A stretch of 64,000 bases of DNA from a virus: positions 1 to 64,000 of the IMG/VR virus record IMGVR_UViG_3300037507_002575, one strand, 5' to 3'. This document shows positions 1 through 8,876 of this stretch, piece by piece. The notes under the pieces were generated by a model. It did no database searches, was not told the origin of the DNA, and saw only the letters and a program-made list of their open reading frames with translations. The position numbers were made by a program, and so were the translations under genes. Each line of letters opens with the position of its first letter. The first letter of the stretch is position 1.

Positions 1-75
1 ACAAACAAAAGTAATTTAGTGTTTGAACACAACGGAGAACAAATTAAAGTAAGTCCAAAAGGTGAAGTTTTATGA
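1..75 (+). CDS. C-terminal end of an unidentified protein (partial)
   Basis: Frame 1 is open from the left edge and stops at TGA 73-75, giving about 24 residues ending GEQIKVSPKGEVL. The stop overlaps the ATG of the next gene as ATGA, the usual sign of translational coupling, so this looks like the tail of a real upstream gene in the same operon. Too little is present to name it. Confidence 0.6.
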   Translation, partial: TNKSNLVFEHNGEQIKVSPKGEVL

Positions 76-470
76 GTCATTTAATCTATATTAATGGACT
101 TGGTCCAAATTATAGAGGAGATAACATGTATGAATTTATCTTTAGTGATGAATTAGACGTTTGGGGTGAAAATTGGGATTCAAGACCAGCACATGGTTAC
201 CCACAACCACCTGAATTAAAATATATAAAGAAAGTTGGACTACTGAAGAATACGGTGGTCCAACTTGAACTTATACAGGACTCTGATTTTATGGGAGTCA
301 CAGACGCAATGGAAGATGTAATTGCGTTAGCCTGGGAAAAAGATGAAAGTTGTGAAGATGAGACCCGTCTTGTTTTTCGTTTCGGAGATTCAGAACAGAA
401 AGTAAAAGATAAATTGTACGAAAGAGACATTATTTTAGAATTAGAAAAAGACGTTGTATATGAAAAATAA
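72..470 (+). CDS. Hypothetical 132-residue acidic protein
   Basis: I do not recognise this protein. It is acidic, has no membrane segment or signal peptide, and begins MSHLIYINGLG; a stretch around residues 20-45 is rich in Trp, Tyr and Pro. It starts at an ATG overlapping the previous stop (ATGA) and its last bases overlap the next gene, so it belongs to the head/packaging operon that leads to the terminase. The position could suit a small terminase subunit or a virion protein, but no sequence feature supports either. Confidence 0.7.
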   Translation: MSHLIYINGLGPNYRGDNMYEFIFSDELDVWGENWDSRPAHGYPQPPELKYIKKVGLLKNTVVQLELIQDSDFMGVTDAMEDVIALAWEKDESCEDETRLVFRFGDSEQKVKDKLYERDIILELEKDVVYEK

Positions 471-1443
471 AAAAATTAAACAACTAATGGAACGTGGATT
501 GAGCCATAAATTGTTATTAACAATGAATGAAGGTCAAATCAATCAATTGCATAAAATGATGGTATCTGAAATAACAATGGTACCAAAAACTGACACCGCA
601 ACAATTGATAAATTAAAAAACGAGAAAAAACCTTTTGAAGTTTATGAGCAAGGTGTAGAAGTTGATAAAAGTGATTCAAAACTTGGTCAAACTACTCAAG
701 AACCACATCAAGTACAAGCACCTGATGGTATGGATGATGAAGGTGATGATGGTATTGACAAAGAAGAAGATATTAGCGAAGCGAAGAAAAAATCAAAATA
801 TAACCCATATGCGATTTGTACCTCATCAGTTGGTAGAGAAGATAAGAAAAAATTTGAAAGATGTGTGATGGATGTAAAAAGAAATATTAAAGAAGGTAAA
901 AATCCTTATTTACCAATTGTTGAGTCTTCTTTATTAAGAATGGTTGAAAAACATATATCACCAAAAATTTCTAAAATTGATTTATTAAATACTTTGAGTG
1001 AACAAGGAATAATTTCTCGTCCATTTAAAAATAGTATGATTGGATTTGTTGATGAAACAAAAATGGACAAATCAAATAAAAACACATATGTTTCTAAAAA
1101 AGAAGCTATGGAACAAGGTACAAAAACAGCACCAGCACCTACAAGAGTAAAACCTGGTACTAAAGAAAAAGAAAAACCTGGTAAAATGGACCCTTTTAAA
1201 AACCCAAAACATCAACCAAAACCAAAAGCGGAAAAAATGGATGAACAAGGTACAAAAACAGCACCAGCACCTACAAGAGTAAAACCTGGTACTAAAGAAA
1301 AACCAAATACTTCTGACCCTTTTAAAAACCCAAAACATCAACCAAAACCAAAGGCGTCTACTGAAGCTCCAAAAATGGGTACTGTTAAGATTCCTGATTA
1401 TTTAGAATTTGACCAATTAAAAATTGACTTTAAAAACCAATAA
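460..1443 (+). CDS. Putative virion protein with internal duplication
   Basis: Lysine-rich protein of about 327 residues. I place the start at ATG 460 (MKNKKIKQLM) rather than the in-frame TTG at 454. An N-terminal helical region is followed by an acidic linker, then a segment containing YNPYAICTSSVGREDKKKF and CVMDVK, a Cys-containing motif I associate with T4-like phage proteins of unknown role. The C-terminal third contains two near-identical repeats of about 40 residues (GTKTAPAPTRVKPGTKEK ... DPFKNPKHQPKPKA). The TAA shares its last base with the ATG of the next gene. A basic, low-complexity, head-operon protein could be an internal or DNA-contacting virion component, but this is inference. 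Confidence 0.75.
   Translation: MKNKKIKQLMERGLSHKLLLTMNEGQINQLHKMMVSEITMVPKTDTATIDKLKNEKKPFEVYEQGVEVDKSDSKLGQTTQEPHQVQAPDGMDDEGDDGIDKEEDISEAKKKSKYNPYAICTSSVGREDKKKFERCVMDVKRNIKEGKNPYLPIVESSLLRMVEKHISPKISKIDLLNTLSEQGIISRPFKNSMIGFVDETKMDKSNKNTYVSKKEAMEQGTKTAPAPTRVKPGTKEKEKPGKMDPFKNPKHQPKPKAEKMDEQGTKTAPAPTRVKPGTKEKPNTSDPFKNPKHQPKPKASTEAPKMGTVKIPDYLEFDQLKIDFKNQ
1108..1356 (+). repeat. Direct repeat inside the 460-1443 gene
   Basis: Two copies of about 120 bases, 1108-1230 and 1237-1356, nearly identical in DNA as well as protein, each encoding a Lys/Pro-rich unit ending in HQPKPKA. The differences are a short stretch after the KPGTKEK motif and a few substitutions. The high nucleotide identity points to a recent in-frame duplication. 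Confidence 0.9.
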
Positions 1444-2738
1444 TGAAAAAGAAACAAATCGTTAGAGAAGCTCCAATTGATTATGGAGATAGACCTGAAA
1501 GAATGTCACCTGATATTGAAAGAACAATTCTTTCAAAAGGAACTCCATTATCTACAAATCCAGCATTTCCAAATATTGAACAGGGTAATTTACCTGAGAC
1601 ATTTGAAGAATTAGTTGCTTCTAAAAGATTTAAAGATGTTGTTGCTAAAGTTAGACGTTATGTACCAAACGCTGGTGCTGACATATCAAGAGGAAACGCT
1701 TTACAACAATTACAAAGAATGATGATGACTATGGCCATGCAATTGTTACAAAAACAAATGGCTCATAAAGAATATCTTGAAAATTTGGCGATTGATTTGG
1801 TTAGAAAAGAAATGGGTGTACGACCAGACCAAATTAATTATGTTGCTGAACTTGTAATGCCAGGTCAAATTGATATGTCTGGTTTTCAAAAACAAGGTGA
1901 AGAACCTGAAGACGAAGAAGTTGAACAGAATTTCCAAGAAAAAGAAGAAGACCTTGAAGATTTTATTTCAGCATTTGAAAGATTTGATATTGAAAAGGCA
2001 AAAAGAAGATTTATTAACGCATTAATTCAAGGTTCGTCTAAAAAAGGACATTACATGTTTGAATTAGTTAGAGATGAATTAGATAGAGTTGACCCCGACT
2101 TATTAAATTTGTACGGTGTTGTTATGTCTGTAAATGATTTATTGTATTGGGTATTACCTGATGAGATGATGGACATGATGATGAGTCAAGGTGGTGTTGG
2201 TGGTAAGGAAGAGGTTGATATTCAAACTGACCCCCCAACAGTTAAAGCAACAGGTGTATTTTTTCCTATATTAATTCACGAGTTAATTAAAGGTACAATG
2301 GAAATCTTGGGTACTCAAGGTCTTCCTGACGACCCAAAACAAGCCGAAATGGTCATGGCATCAACTGACAGCTTATCAAATGAGATTTGGGATTTAAGAA
2401 TTGGTCCAATATTGTGGGAAAAATTCTTGGCAGCATATCCTGAAGAATTATTTGAAGAAGATAAAAAATTCATACAAAACTACCTCTTTGCAAGATTTTC
2501 AGCACTTTCTGCTGATGAGTTTTTCAAATTAGCAAAAATGATTTTAAGAGGTGATGCAAAAGCAACATCAATCTTAGACAGAATGGTTAAGGAGATTGTG
2601 GCTCATTTGAATGAAGTACATAGTGATGATGACGAAGACTATGATACTGATGAAGATGGTGACACTATGGGTCCTGACGATGATGATTTGAGTGATTTAG
2701 ATGATTTCTTAGGTAGTTTAGGTATTGACAGGTCCTAA
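1443..2738 (+). CDS. Hypothetical 431-residue acidic protein upstream of terminase
   Basis: Unrecognised protein, mostly helical by composition. A Met/Gln-rich segment lies near residues 85-110, an acidic linker at about 145-175, and there is an extremely Asp-rich C-terminal tail (about residues 390-425). It overlaps the previous gene by one base and ends 12 bases before the large terminase, so it is in the packaging operon. In T4 the gene before gp17 is the small terminase gp16. This protein is much larger than gp16 and I see no motif linking the two, so I leave it as a conserved-context phage protein, possibly an internal head or packaging factor. Confidence 0.75.
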   Translation: MKKKQIVREAPIDYGDRPERMSPDIERTILSKGTPLSTNPAFPNIEQGNLPETFEELVASKRFKDVVAKVRRYVPNAGADISRGNALQQLQRMMMTMAMQLLQKQMAHKEYLENLAIDLVRKEMGVRPDQINYVAELVMPGQIDMSGFQKQGEEPEDEEVEQNFQEKEEDLEDFISAFERFDIEKAKRRFINALIQGSSKKGHYMFELVRDELDRVDPDLLNLYGVVMSVNDLLYWVLPDEMMDMMMSQGGVGGKEEVDIQTDPPTVKATGVFFPILIHELIKGTMEILGTQGLPDDPKQAEMVMASTDSLSNEIWDLRIGPILWEKFLAAYPEELFEEDKKFIQNYLFARFSALSADEFFKLAKMILRGDAKATSILDRMVKEIVAHLNEVHSDDDEDYDTDEDGDTMGPDDDDLSDLDDFLGSLGIDRS

Positions 2739-2750
2739 CACTAACCTTTT

Positions 2751-4520
2751 ATGGGTTTAACCAGAGAACAATTACTATTAGAATATTCAAGGTGTATGAA
2801 GAATACACCATACGCTCTTAAGACGTATCTTCAGACTTATGATAACACTCAGTCAAGATACGTCCCATTAGAGTTATTTCCTGACCAAGTTAATTTGGTT
2901 GAGGATTATGAAAAATACAACGAAAATATTGCGTTAAAATACCGTCAGGCGGGTGTATCTACCGTGACTGCGGCTTGGGCAAGTAAAAGACTTGTATTTG
3001 CATCAAAACAAAGACCTGAAAAGGTTTTGATTATTGCAAACAAATTGGATACTGCCGTGGAAATGGCAAACAAAATCCGTGGATTTACCGAACAATGGCC
3101 TTCTTGGGTAGGTGTAGGGTTCTCTCCCGATAAAAACGCAGCAAGACACTTTAAATTAACAAATGGTTGTGAAGTAAAGGCGGTTGCAACATCAAAGGAT
3201 GCACTTCGTGGTTATACCCCTACTATGTTGATATTTGACGAAGCTGCGTATATTGAAGCAGATGGTGATTTCTGGGCTGCCTGTATGGCTTCATTGTCTA
3301 CGGGTGGTAAAGTTGTTGTTGTATCAACACCAAACGGATATGACCCAATTTACTATGAAATCTACGAACAGGCCAATCGTGGGATGAACGATTTCAAAAT
3401 AACAGAAATGTTTTGGTATCGTGACCCACGTTATACAAAAGATTTGTATTTGGTTAAAACGGATGAGATTATTCATTATCTATTAAACCGTGAAGAATAT
3501 ACTGCCGATAGGGTTATTGATTTTTCAGGTCGTGACCCCTACGAAAGAAACTACGATGAGTTAAAGGCTTATTTTGATTTAGGTTATAAACCATGTTCGT
3601 CTTGGTTTGAGGCGATGGTTAAAAAACTTAAGTACGACAAACGTAAGGTTTCTCAGGAATTGGAATGTAATTTCTTGGGTTCGGGTGATAACGTATTTGA
3701 TGCTAATTTAATTAAGAACATTACTGATAATATGATTAAAGAACCTATCAATAAAATGATGGGTGGTGGACTTTGGATATGGAAAGAACCTGAAATGGGT
3801 CACAGATATATTATGGGTGTGGACGTTTCTCGTGGGGATTCTGAAGATTATTCAACATTTCAAATTTATGATTTTGATGAAAGGGAACAAGTTGCTGAAT
3901 ATGTTGGAAAACTTCCTCCTGATGTATTAGCGGAGATTGCCTACAAATGGGGTAATATGTACAACTGTTTTATCGTAATTGATATCACGGGTGGTATGGG
4001 GGTTGCAACGGCAAGAAAACTACAGGAACTTGGATATAAAGATTTATATGTTGATGGTGTTGATTTTGGGAACAAGTGGAAATACGACCCAAAGGCAGCT
4101 GAAAAAATACCTGGTATTAACTTTAACAACAAAAGGGTTCAAATTATTGCTGCACTTGAAGAAAGTTTAAGACATGGTTTAAAAGTTCATTCATCACGAA
4201 TGTTGAATGAAATGAATACGTTTGTTTACATCAATGGAAGACCTGACCACATGAAGGGACAACATGATGATTTAATTATGTCATTGGCGATGGCTGTATA
4301 TGTGTCAGATTCATCTTTTTCACAACTTACAAAGGTTACACAACAAGCAAAAACAATGTTGGAGTCTTGGCAGGTTACATCTTATGACCCACCAAAAGAA
4401 CAATATTTTAATCCATCAATGCCAAATAAACAATATAAAACAAATATTGCTTATCAAAATCAACCAACACAAAAGGATTATCAAGACTATTTATGGGTGT
4501 TCGGCGGATATAAGCGTTGA
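2751..4520 (+). CDS. Terminase large subunit (gp17-like), ATPase and nuclease
   Basis: DNA-packaging motor, 589 residues, close to T4 gp17 (610). The N-terminal ATPase has a Walker A-type loop YRQAGVSTV at residues 64-72, aligned with RQLGKTT of T4, and a Walker B stretch MLIFDEAAY near 159-167. The C-terminal RNase H-like nuclease shows three acidic clusters: GVDVSRGDSED near 355, VIDITGG near 409 and HDDLIMS near 505. The Walker A lysine position is occupied by Val69; the preceding Arg65 may serve instead, as in other terminases with deviant P-loops. It cuts concatemers and translocates DNA through the portal encoded next door. Confidence 0.96.
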   Translation: MGLTREQLLLEYSRCMKNTPYALKTYLQTYDNTQSRYVPLELFPDQVNLVEDYEKYNENIALKYRQAGVSTVTAAWASKRLVFASKQRPEKVLIIANKLDTAVEMANKIRGFTEQWPSWVGVGFSPDKNAARHFKLTNGCEVKAVATSKDALRGYTPTMLIFDEAAYIEADGDFWAACMASLSTGGKVVVVSTPNGYDPIYYEIYEQANRGMNDFKITEMFWYRDPRYTKDLYLVKTDEIIHYLLNREEYTADRVIDFSGRDPYERNYDELKAYFDLGYKPCSSWFEAMVKKLKYDKRKVSQELECNFLGSGDNVFDANLIKNITDNMIKEPINKMMGGGLWIWKEPEMGHRYIMGVDVSRGDSEDYSTFQIYDFDEREQVAEYVGKLPPDVLAEIAYKWGNMYNCFIVIDITGGMGVATARKLQELGYKDLYVDGVDFGNKWKYDPKAAEKIPGINFNNKRVQIIAALEESLRHGLKVHSSRMLNEMNTFVYINGRPDHMKGQHDDLIMSLAMAVYVSDSSFSQLTKVTQQAKTMLESWQVTSYDPPKEQYFNPSMPNKQYKTNIAYQNQPTQKDYQDYLWVFGGYKR

Positions 4521-4550
4521 TAAAAAATACATATATATTAACTTTTTACT

Positions 4551-6362
4551 ATGGAAGAAAAAAACTTGACAATATGGCAACGATTGTCCCAAGAACTTGG
4601 ACCAAATTCATTGTTGGGTCAAGACATACCTACTTATAAGTTTGATAAAAAAGAACTATTAAGAACTACTGACAAAGAAGAATATGAAAAACAAAAACTT
4701 CAAGCCAGACAGACTTATTATATTACAAGCCAATGGGCTAAAATTGAAAATAATTTATATTCTCAAGCAGTTTATTATCAACCAACAAGATTGGCATCAT
4801 ACTATGATTATGAGTCAATGGAGTATACTCCCGAAATTTCAGCGGCTTTGGATACATACGCTGAAGAATCTACTACAGTTGACGAGAATGGTTACATGTT
4901 ACAAATATACTCCGATTCTCCAAGAATTAAGGCTGTATTAGGAGATTTGTTTAATAACGCATTGGACATTAATACAAACTTACCAATGTGGACACGTAAT
5001 ACCGCAAAATATGGTGACAACTTCGTGTTTTTAAAGTTAGACCCTGAAAGAGGTGTTGTTGGTTGTTTACAATTACCAAACATTGAAATTGAACGTATTG
5101 AAGTTGGTATGAAAGGTAAAGCAACTTCAGGTATGGGTGGAGCTGTTGCTTCAGGTAGTGATGCTAAAAGTTTAACATTTACTTGGAAAAACAAAAGTTT
5201 GGAATTTAATAGTTGGGAAATAGCACACTTTAGATTATTGGGTGATGATAGAAAACTTCCATATGGTACCGCCATGTTGGAAAAGGCAAGAAGAATTTGG
5301 AAACAATTAATTCTTGCTGAAGATGCAATGTTGGTATATAGAACATCAAGAGCACCTGAAAGACGTGTATTTAAGGTGTTTGTTGGTAACATGGATGACG
5401 CAGATATTCAACCATACGTACAAAGATTTGCACAACAATTTAAGAAAGACCAAATTACTGACCCACAAACAGGAAACGTAGATATGAGATTCAATCAAAT
5501 GGCGGTTGACCAAGATTTCTTTGTACCTGTAAGAGACCCATCGTCTCCAAACCCAATTGAAACTTTACCAGGAGCAACAAACTTATCCGAAATTGCGGAT
5601 ATTGAATATATTCAAAAGAAATTATTAACAGCGTTAAGAATTCCAAAAGCGTTTTTAGGTTTTGAAGAAGTTGTTGGTGATGGTAGAAATTTATCATTAC
5701 AGGATATTCGTTTTGCAAGAACAATTAATAGAATTCAAAAGTCTATGGTTGCGGAACTTAACAAGATTGCAATTGTTCACTTATTTTTATTAGGTTTTGA
5801 AGATGAATTAAATTCATTTCAGTTAAGTTTAACTAACCCATCTAAACAAGCGGACTTATTAACAATTGATGTTTGGAAAGAAAAAATGTTATTGTATAAA
5901 GATGCCGTAACAAAAGTTGAAGGTATTGCACCAACATCTCAAACATGGGCTAAGAAACATATTCTTGGTTTCTCTGATGAAGATATTAAACTTGATTTAC
6001 AACAACAAAGAGTTGAAAAGGCAGTTGCCGCTGAAATTGAAGCAACACCAAATGTTATAACACATACAGGATTATTTGATAATATCGACAAACTTTATGG
6101 TAATACGTCAGGAACAACAGCACCAACAACCCCACCAGCTGAAGGTGGTGAATTTGGGGCTGACTTAGGTGGAGCTCCACCGGCAGGAGGTGAACTTCCA
6201 CCGGCAGAAGGTGAAACTGCAATTACCCCAGAGTCCGTTAAAAAGAATATGAATATATTATTAGAAAGAGATAATGTTTACGGTGTTGAAGAAATTGATT
6301 TGGAAAGAGGTAGACGTTCTTTGGGTATTATTGAAGAACAATTAGGAAAACTGATTGATTGA
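4551..6362 (+). CDS. Portal vertex protein (gp20-like)
   Basis: Dodecameric portal of the head, 603 residues (T4 gp20 has 524). Typical features include the early MEYTPEISAALDTYAEEST segment, the central RRIWKQLILAEDAMLVYR helix and YIQKKLLTALRIPKAFLGF, followed by the clip and stem region. The last 70 residues contain a Gly/Pro/Ala-rich, low-complexity insert (about 520-560) before a final helical segment. It follows the terminase on the same strand, as a packaging pair. Start is ATG 4551. Confidence 0.95.
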   Translation: MEEKNLTIWQRLSQELGPNSLLGQDIPTYKFDKKELLRTTDKEEYEKQKLQARQTYYITSQWAKIENNLYSQAVYYQPTRLASYYDYESMEYTPEISAALDTYAEESTTVDENGYMLQIYSDSPRIKAVLGDLFNNALDINTNLPMWTRNTAKYGDNFVFLKLDPERGVVGCLQLPNIEIERIEVGMKGKATSGMGGAVASGSDAKSLTFTWKNKSLEFNSWEIAHFRLLGDDRKLPYGTAMLEKARRIWKQLILAEDAMLVYRTSRAPERRVFKVFVGNMDDADIQPYVQRFAQQFKKDQITDPQTGNVDMRFNQMAVDQDFFVPVRDPSSPNPIETLPGATNLSEIADIEYIQKKLLTALRIPKAFLGFEEVVGDGRNLSLQDIRFARTINRIQKSMVAELNKIAIVHLFLLGFEDELNSFQLSLTNPSKQADLLTIDVWKEKMLLYKDAVTKVEGIAPTSQTWAKKHILGFSDEDIKLDLQQQRVEKAVAAEIEATPNVITHTGLFDNIDKLYGNTSGTTAPTTPPAEGGEFGADLGGAPPAGGELPPAEGETAITPESVKKNMNILLERDNVYGVEEIDLERGRRSLGIIEEQLGKLID

Positions 6363-6364
6363 TA

Positions 6365-6371
6365 TATTTAT
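6365..6371 (+). promoter_or_regulatory. TATTTAT late-promoter candidate
   Basis: TATTTAT begins just after the portal stop, four bases before ATG 6376. It supports 6376 as the true start of the next gene and would give a nearly leaderless transcript if it acts like a -10 element. Confidence 0.5.
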
Positions 6372-6375
6372 TAAT

Positions 6376-7080
6376 ATGAAATTTGGACAATTACTTAGCA
6401 AGATAGAAGGATTAATGATTAATTCTTATGTGAATGAAACAACAAAAATAGAGTTAAAAAACTTTAAAAAATTAGTATTGGAAAATAAAAATGCCAGTAC
6501 AATGTTTTATATCTATACTGAATTGTCCAAGAAAAAAGGTTATGATAAAACTTTATCTGAATCTTACATCAATGAATCTTTAAGACAAGTAGAAAAAATT
6601 ATTCCAAAATTAAATACTCAAAAAATTGAATATTGGGTTAAAGATGTTGTAAGTGAAAATAATTACAAAGATATTGATAATTTAATTTACAATTCTCCTG
6701 ATAAAATTATGGAGAATGTTGAAAGCAGAAAAACTTTAATTAAGACTTTAAGTGAAACTACTGAAGTTAAAACTGCAATACAACTACCAATGGAAACTTT
6801 ATTGAATATCGCCAATAAAGAAATTAGTTCTTACATTGAAAATTTAGATGAAGATTCAAAAAGAGATTTATCTAAAGTATTGATGACTGAAGATGTGGAA
6901 TTGTCAAAAGAATTTGAAGATTTAAAAGTAAAAACAATTCATTCATTAAGTGGTATTAATGAATCTATGGATGATATCACAACAAAAAAATTACAGGAAA
7001 CTATTAACCAAATTAAAGGTGAAGAGTTTTCTAAAATCAATTATGTAAGATTATACAATTTGTATAACAACATTAATTAA
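6376..7080 (+). CDS. Hypothetical helical protein after the portal gene
   Basis: Unrecognised protein of about 234 residues, Lys/Glu/Asn-rich and apparently all helical. The first in-frame start codon is a TTG at 6355, inside the portal gene, but ATG 6376 (MKFGQLLSKIEGLM) follows a TATTTAT motif and is the better start. In T4 the small prohead core proteins gp67 and gp68 lie between gp20 and gp21; position and charge-rich helical composition would fit a core or scaffold component, but I see no direct similarity. It ends four bases into the convergent bS21 gene. Confidence 0.75.
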   Translation: MKFGQLLSKIEGLMINSYVNETTKIELKNFKKLVLENKNASTMFYIYTELSKKKGYDKTLSESYINESLRQVEKIIPKLNTQKIEYWVKDVVSENNYKDIDNLIYNSPDKIMENVESRKTLIKTLSETTEVKTAIQLPMETLLNIANKEISSYIENLDEDSKRDLSKVLMTEDVELSKEFEDLKVKTIHSLSGINESMDDITTKKLQETINQIKGEEFSKINYVRLYNLYNNIN

Positions 7081-7265
7081 TCCTTAGGTTTTTGAGATTC
7101 AACGTACTTAGCTTTTAATTTTTGAGCTCTACGTGCAACAGATGGTTTTTCATACTGAAGTCTTTCTCTCAACTTTTCATTTTGCTTGGTTTTAATTACC
7201 TTTCCTTTTAATTGTTTCAAGGCTTTTTCCAATGGAGTTTTTTCGTCTATTTTTACTTTTAACAT
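7077..7265 (-). CDS. rpsU: Ribosomal protein bS21, phage-encoded
   Basis: A 62-residue basic protein with the bS21 pattern: VKIDEKTPLEKALKQLKGK, then RERLQYEKPSVARRAQKLKAKY, matching the family's EKPS-x-RR-x(4)-AKY core. Start chosen at the internal ATG 7265 (MLKVKID); the longer frame from 7304 adds 13 residues not typical of bS21. Phage bS21 genes are known; the protein can enter host 30S subunits near the anti-Shine-Dalgarno end of 16S rRNA. It is the only minus-strand gene in the head module, convergent with the gene on its left and divergent from the next, so it probably has its own promoter in 7266-7363. Confidence 0.9.
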   Translation of the reverse strand: MLKVKIDEKTPLEKALKQLKGKVIKTKQNEKLRERLQYEKPSVARRAQKLKAKYVESQKPKD

Positions 7266-7363
7266 ATTATAGTAAATAATACAAAGTTGGTCAAAATTTG
7301 ACAATAGAATAAAATTAGATTATTTTTTTTCAAACAATAAACAATTTATACACATGATTATTA

Positions 7364-7810
7364 ATGAAAAAAGGAAAAACATCACGAATTGTAGGATTCA
7401 ACAATTCAAAAGTGAGTTATGGAACAGTTGATTCCAAAAATTTTAAATCAGTTTATCTTAATTTACAAAGTTGGGTTTCACCAAAACAAAGTTATGACAA
7501 TTGGGAGAGAATAGTATCAAATTTTAGTAGACAAATAAAACACACAATATTTGAAATATTAGACCCCACATTTTTTAAAGACAACTATATTGTTGATTTG
7601 GATTTGAGAACTAGCGGAATTGTTTATGGTAAAAAAAGTTTTATGAATTTGGAAATTACTTTATTTTTATCACAGGAAGTGGATTTCAAAGATACAATTC
7701 TTAAAGATAAATTAAAAAGAATTGCCAAAGAAATTTATATTGAAAACTTCAAAAAGAACGAGTATTTTGATTTTACACTATCTAAAAAGAGCAAAGAAGA
7801 AGCATCCTAG
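7364..7810 (+). CDS. Hypothetical 148-residue head-module protein
   Basis: Unrecognised. It starts with a basic MKKGKTSRIVG segment and continues as a mixed alpha/beta sequence with a conserved-looking DLRTSGIVYGKKSFMNLEI stretch near residues 83-103, ending in a Lys/Glu-rich helix. No membrane segment. It lies between the divergent bS21 gene and the prohead protease gene, which begins 22 bases after its stop, so a head-assembly role is likely from context only. Confidence 0.7.
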   Translation: MKKGKTSRIVGFNNSKVSYGTVDSKNFKSVYLNLQSWVSPKQSYDNWERIVSNFSRQIKHTIFEILDPTFFKDNYIVDLDLRTSGIVYGKKSFMNLEITLFLSQEVDFKDTILKDKLKRIAKEIYIENFKKNEYFDFTLSKKSKEEAS

Positions 7811-7817
7811 TATTTAT
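7811..7817 (+). promoter_or_regulatory. TATTTAT late-promoter candidate
   Basis: TATTTAT directly after the stop of the previous gene, 15 bases before the ATG of the prohead protease. Confidence 0.5.
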
Positions 7818-7832
7818 TACTAAAACATACGT

Positions 7833-8564
7833 ATGAAAATATTAGGACCTACCGAGACAGGTAAAGGAATATTGATTGAAATGGACGCAGGATATGTGTC
7901 ACCATCTCATGAATTTAATAAAAAGATGCTTGAAGAAAATCACAAGAACTTCTTGGATTATTCAAAACCTTTTGAATTCTATGCCGTACTTCAAAAATAC
8001 AACACACCAAACCGTAATGGTAGAGTGTATCCTGAAAGAATCTTAAAACGTGAATCTGAGAATTATAAAAAGATGATTCAAAAAGGAACATCTCTTTCAG
8101 AATTAAATCACCCTGAATCATCATTAATTGACCTTGACCGTGTGTCTCACATCATCAATGATATATGGTGGGACGGACATATCCTTATGGGTAAGTTACG
8201 TCTTCTAACATCACCAGGATTTCATGAGAGAGGGATTGTATCTACAAAGGGTGACCAAGCAGCAAACTTGTTAAGACAAGGTGTTACTTTGGGTATATCT
8301 TCACGTGGGGTTGGTTCTTTAAAAAAGAGTGGTGAACAGAATGAAGTACAAGATGATTTTGAATTAATCTGTTTTGATTTGGTATCTTCACCATCTACAC
8401 CAGGAGCATATTTGTTTACAAACCCTGATGACAGAAACAAATTTGAAGAAAATTTAGAAGAAGAAAAAGTTTCAAGAATGTCTCCAATCGAACAGGAAAG
8501 TGGAACAAAAATGAACCGCTCTATTGACTTATTAAAAAAATTAAACCATTATTTGGACAGATAA
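7833..8564 (+). CDS. Prohead maturation protease (gp21-like)
   Basis: Serine protease of the herpesvirus assemblin/T4 gp21 type, 243 residues (T4 gp21 has 212). SELNHPESS places a candidate catalytic His at residue 93, and LGISSRGVGS supplies the nucleophile (Ser156 or Ser157); PNRNGRVYP near residue 60 is also characteristic of the family. In the prohead it digests the scaffold and trims capsid proteins after (Ile/Leu)-x-Glu sites, one of which is visible in the downstream capsid protein. The scaffold and capsid genes follow. Confidence 0.94.
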   Translation: MKILGPTETGKGILIEMDAGYVSPSHEFNKKMLEENHKNFLDYSKPFEFYAVLQKYNTPNRNGRVYPERILKRESENYKKMIQKGTSLSELNHPESSLIDLDRVSHIINDIWWDGHILMGKLRLLTSPGFHERGIVSTKGDQAANLLRQGVTLGISSRGVGSLKKSGEQNEVQDDFELICFDLVSSPSTPGAYLFTNPDDRNKFEENLEEEKVSRMSPIEQESGTKMNRSIDLLKKLNHYLDR

Positions 8565-8574
8565 TTTAAAAAAC

Positions 8575-8787
8575 ATGGACGAAAAATATTTTGTAGCAAA
8601 AGTACAGTACGATTTACCTGATGAAAATACAGGAAAATTAAAAAAAATCCGAGAGGAAAAATTGGTTAAAGGTTACTCTGTAACTGATGTTGAAGCCAAG
8701 GTGACATCCCGATATACAGGGTTTCAACATGATTGGAGAATCACAGCAGTCTCCGAGAGTAAAATAGACGAAGTTATTGAAGATTAA
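8575..8787 (+). CDS. Small DUF4494-like protein
   Basis: A 70-residue protein starting MDEKYFVAKVQYDLPDE, with the pattern of a beta strand, KIREEKLVKGYSVTDVEAKV and a final ITAVSESK strand. This recalls DUF4494, a family I associate with Bacteroidota genomes and their phages, but the match is from memory and the protein is short for the family. It sits 10 bases after the protease gene and just before a strong terminator, so it ends the transcript. Function unknown. Confidence 0.65.
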   Translation: MDEKYFVAKVQYDLPDENTGKLKKIREEKLVKGYSVTDVEAKVTSRYTGFQHDWRITAVSESKIDEVIED

Positions 8788-8790
8788 TAA

Positions 8791-8817
8791 AAACCCCTCC
8801 TAACCGAGGGGTTTTTT
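8791..8817 (+). terminator. Rho-independent terminator
   Basis: A perfect 9-base stem (8791-8799 with 8806-8814, AAACCCCTC / GAGGGGTTT) with a six-base loop is followed by further T residues. It separates the protease transcript from the scaffold gene. Confidence 0.9.
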
Positions 8818-8869
8818 ATTTATTTAGGGTTTTTGACAAGCCCAAACAGAATTTTTTAACATATGGATA

Positions 8870-8876
8870 TATTTAT
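8870..8876 (+). promoter_or_regulatory. TATTTAT late-promoter candidate
   Basis: ATATTTATATG lies between the terminator and the scaffold gene, 23 bases before its ATG. Because a terminator precedes it, a promoter is needed here, which strengthens the assignment of the motif. Confidence 0.6.

Noticed and set aside
4892-5392. 166-codon minus-strand open frame inside the portal gene
   Set aside because: The portal frame is conserved across this stretch and the reverse frame has no recognisable features.
6355-6375. TTG start for the gene after the portal
   Set aside because: ATG 6376 follows a TATTTAT motif at the same spacing as several other genes and removes an overlap with the portal stop.
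7266-7304. Extra 13 N-terminal residues on bS21
   Set aside because: bS21 proteins start close to the VKVKE-type strand; the internal ATG 7265 gives the usual length.
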